Part shown: positions 63,125 through 64,000 of the stretch, piece after piece
Layout: every line of letters begins with the position of its first letter
Position numbering within the stretch: position 1 is the first letter of the stretch
Source: VFKU01 sp964620045
GTDB lineage: Bacteria > Hydrogenedentota > Hydrogenedentia > Hydrogenedentales > GCA-2746185
DNA: 64,000 nucleotides
Assembly: GCA_964620045.1 (NCBI GenBank)
Contig: CAZUJL010000019.1
Location: forward strand, 14,446 to 78,445
Reading direction: 5' to 3'
Position numbers and translations under genes: made by a program
Notes under the pieces: generated by a model
Seen by the model: only the letters and a program-made list of their open reading frames with translations
The model's database searches: none
Told to the model about the DNA's origin: nothing

Positions 63125-63517
63125 ATGCGCGAACCTATGTGGATCGACGAACGGCTCGCGCTGGCGATCCACCGCATACAGATCGCAGAACACGGTGGCG
63201 ATGACGGGGTACGAGACCATTCGTTGCTGGCATCCGCCCTTGCGCGGCCGCGTAATGTATTTGCCTACGAGCAAGAAACGGTGGACCTCACGCAACTGGC
63301 AGCGGAGTGTCTATTTGGGGTTTGCCGCAATCATCCATTCATTGATGGTAATAAACGGACGGCAGCCGTGGTCTGCGAAACTTTTCTGAATCTTAATAGC
63401 GCGCTACTCAATTCCTCGGACGAAGGGTTCTACCTGCTCACGATGCACGTGGCGCAGGGAGAGATTGAGGAACCACAAATCATCGAATGGCTTCGAAACT
63501 ACGTTAGCCAACCGTAA
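63125..63517 (+). CDS. doc: Doc-type toxin of the Fic family
   Basis: This is a 130-residue toxin from ATG 63125. The Fic motif is HPFIDGNKRTA, and the Doc-like N-terminal helix pattern is VRDHSLLASALARPRNVFAY. Doc of phage P1 phosphorylates elongation factor EF-Tu and stops translation. The HPFxDGNKRT sequence is the Doc/Fic catalytic loop. It is 3 bp downstream of the antitoxin gene, so it is a type II toxin-antitoxin module with an AbrB-type antitoxin, which is a common partner exchange. It is followed by a family A element. Confidence 0.93.
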   Translation: MREPMWIDERLALAIHRIQIAEHGGDDGVRDHSLLASALARPRNVFAYEQETVDLTQLAAECLFGVCRNHPFIDGNKRTAAVVCETFLNLNSALLNSSDEGFYLLTMHVAQGEIEEPQIIEWLRNYVSQP

Positions 63518-63540
63518 TCGCCGGCACAGTGCGCCGAATT

Positions 63541-63704
63541 TGGGAATTACATTGCTCGTTCCCTCGCTTACCCTAGATCGCCCCTTCAGGGCTTCATGAG
63601 TAAGGGGCGACGTAACCCAGGGCGTCGCTCACTAACGTTCGCTGTGCCCTGGGCTACTCTAGAACGCCCTTTCAGGGCTATGGGGAACGAACGTGGTAAT
63701 TCCC
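63541..63704. repeat. Complete-looking palindromic element, family A with terminal inverted repeats
   Basis: TGGGAATTACATTGCTCGTT (63541-63560) and its imperfect complement, AACGAACGTGGTAATTCCCC (63686-63705), bound a unit with CGCCCCTTCAGGGC, TAACCCAGGGC...GCCCTGGGCTA and CGCCCTTTCAGGGC inside. CGAATT lies on both flanks (63535-63540 and 63705-63710), a possible target duplication or an extension of the inverted repeat. It has no coding capacity. Confidence 0.75.
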
Positions 63705-63709
63705 CGAAT

Positions 63710-64000
63710 TTACGCGTCGCCTTCTTCGATGATGAGGTTGGTGGACTTGTACAACTCTTCGAGGGAACGGCCGCGGGCCTTGCTGATGCGGGCGAGACGC
63801 TTTTGACACTGGCTCGCCGAGAAGTTGGTTACGTCGGTGGGGTCGAACCCGAAGGGGTGGGCGGCGTATTTCTCCAGTGCTTGCAGGGTCATTGTTTGTG
63901 CGGCGTCGAGCATTTCCGCCATGACTTCTTCGACAATGGACCACAGATTGGGTTCTTCGGCCAATAGACGCGAGATCAGGAAGACGCCGTAGGCGATGTG
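63710..64000 (-). CDS. Protein of unknown function, 5' end outside window
   Basis: The frame on the minus strand is open from base 64000 to a stop at 63710, and so is a truncated gene. The visible 96 residues include HIAYGVFLISRL followed by EEPNLWSIVEEVMAEML, AQTMTLQALEKYAAHPFGFD, CQKRLARISKARGRSLEELY and the end IIEEGDA. It looks helical and has one Cys. I do not recognise a family. The start codon lies beyond the end of the window. Its 3' end abuts the family A element. Confidence 0.6.
   Translation of the reverse strand, partial: HIAYGVFLISRLLAEEPNLWSIVEEVMAEMLDAAQTMTLQALEKYAAHPFGFDPTDVTNFSASQCQKRLARISKARGRSLEELYKSTNLIIEEGDA

Overview
The window looks like a piece of chromosome from a free-living, GC-rich (by eye about 60 percent), Gram-negative-type bacterium. 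It encodes outer-membrane beta-barrel and lipoprotein genes, a periplasmic B12 uptake system, many signal-peptide proteins and dTDP-rhamnose synthesis for surface glycans. A prepilin-like protein with a C-terminal H-X10-DG motif, a ThuA-domain protein, a Tat-exported sugar-phosphate-isomerase-like protein, a lipoprotein sulfatase-fold enzyme and several palindromic repeat families together resemble the Planctomycetota/Verrucomicrobiota/Lentisphaerota/Hydrogenedentota part of the tree. No rRNA is present, so this placement is inference.

Layout. 1-3.6 kb (minus strand): a truncated lipoprotein gene with a cupredoxin-like segment, then larB-larC-coaD (nickel-pincer cofactor and CoA synthesis). 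3.7-6.7 kb (plus): a cobalamin riboswitch with an intrinsic terminator upstream of btuF-btuD-btuC. 6.7-12.9 kb (minus): a DUF1302-like barrel with a LolA-like partner, a Ser/Thr kinase coupled to a secreted protein, a Tat-exported TIM-barrel protein and a GIY-YIG nuclease with a PUA/EVE-like C-terminus. 13-17 kb: carboxylesterase, a DsbD-N-like protein paired with a thioredoxin/CxxCH/double-PDZ protein, and a DUF1858-type protein. 17-22.7 kb: a ribose-type ABC importer split between convergent strands, and a phosphatase. 22.8-25.9 kb: glpD and cardiolipin synthase. 26-37.4 kb: surface sugar genes (glycosyltransferase, two paratose-epimerase-like SDR proteins, and a complete rmlABCD set split into rfbCD and rfbAB) with an MFS transporter and PEP carboxylase in between. 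37.5-44 kb: membrane and secreted proteins of unknown function, a membrane-anchored MutS-like ATPase, an HTH-receiver regulator, tRNA-Phe and tRNA-Thr. 44-53 kb: an Mrp-type Fe-S carrier fused to DUF971, an ECF sigma/anti-sigma pair, an M20 dipeptidase, a copper P-type ATPase, a DoxX protein and an esterase. 53-57.3 kb: prepilin-like protein, an apparently catalytically dead trypsin-fold protein, a ThuA protein, a Nudix hydrolase and tRNA-Lys. 57.4-62.7 kb (minus): sulfatase-fold/SGNH pair, a sarcosine-oxidase-like enzyme and a YhhN protein. 62.8-63.5 kb: an AbrB-Doc toxin-antitoxin locus in a locally AT-rich stretch, followed by a complete-looking palindromic repeat element and a truncated gene.

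Most neighbouring genes overlap by 4 bp or are a few bases apart, so translational coupling is the rule here. Intergenic spaces hold at least five repeat families. The stretches I find most worth following up are the GIY-YIG/EVE-like protein, the thioredoxin-CxxCH-PDZ/DsbD-N pair, the nested cupredoxin lipoprotein, the dead protease, and the dispersed palindromic elements.
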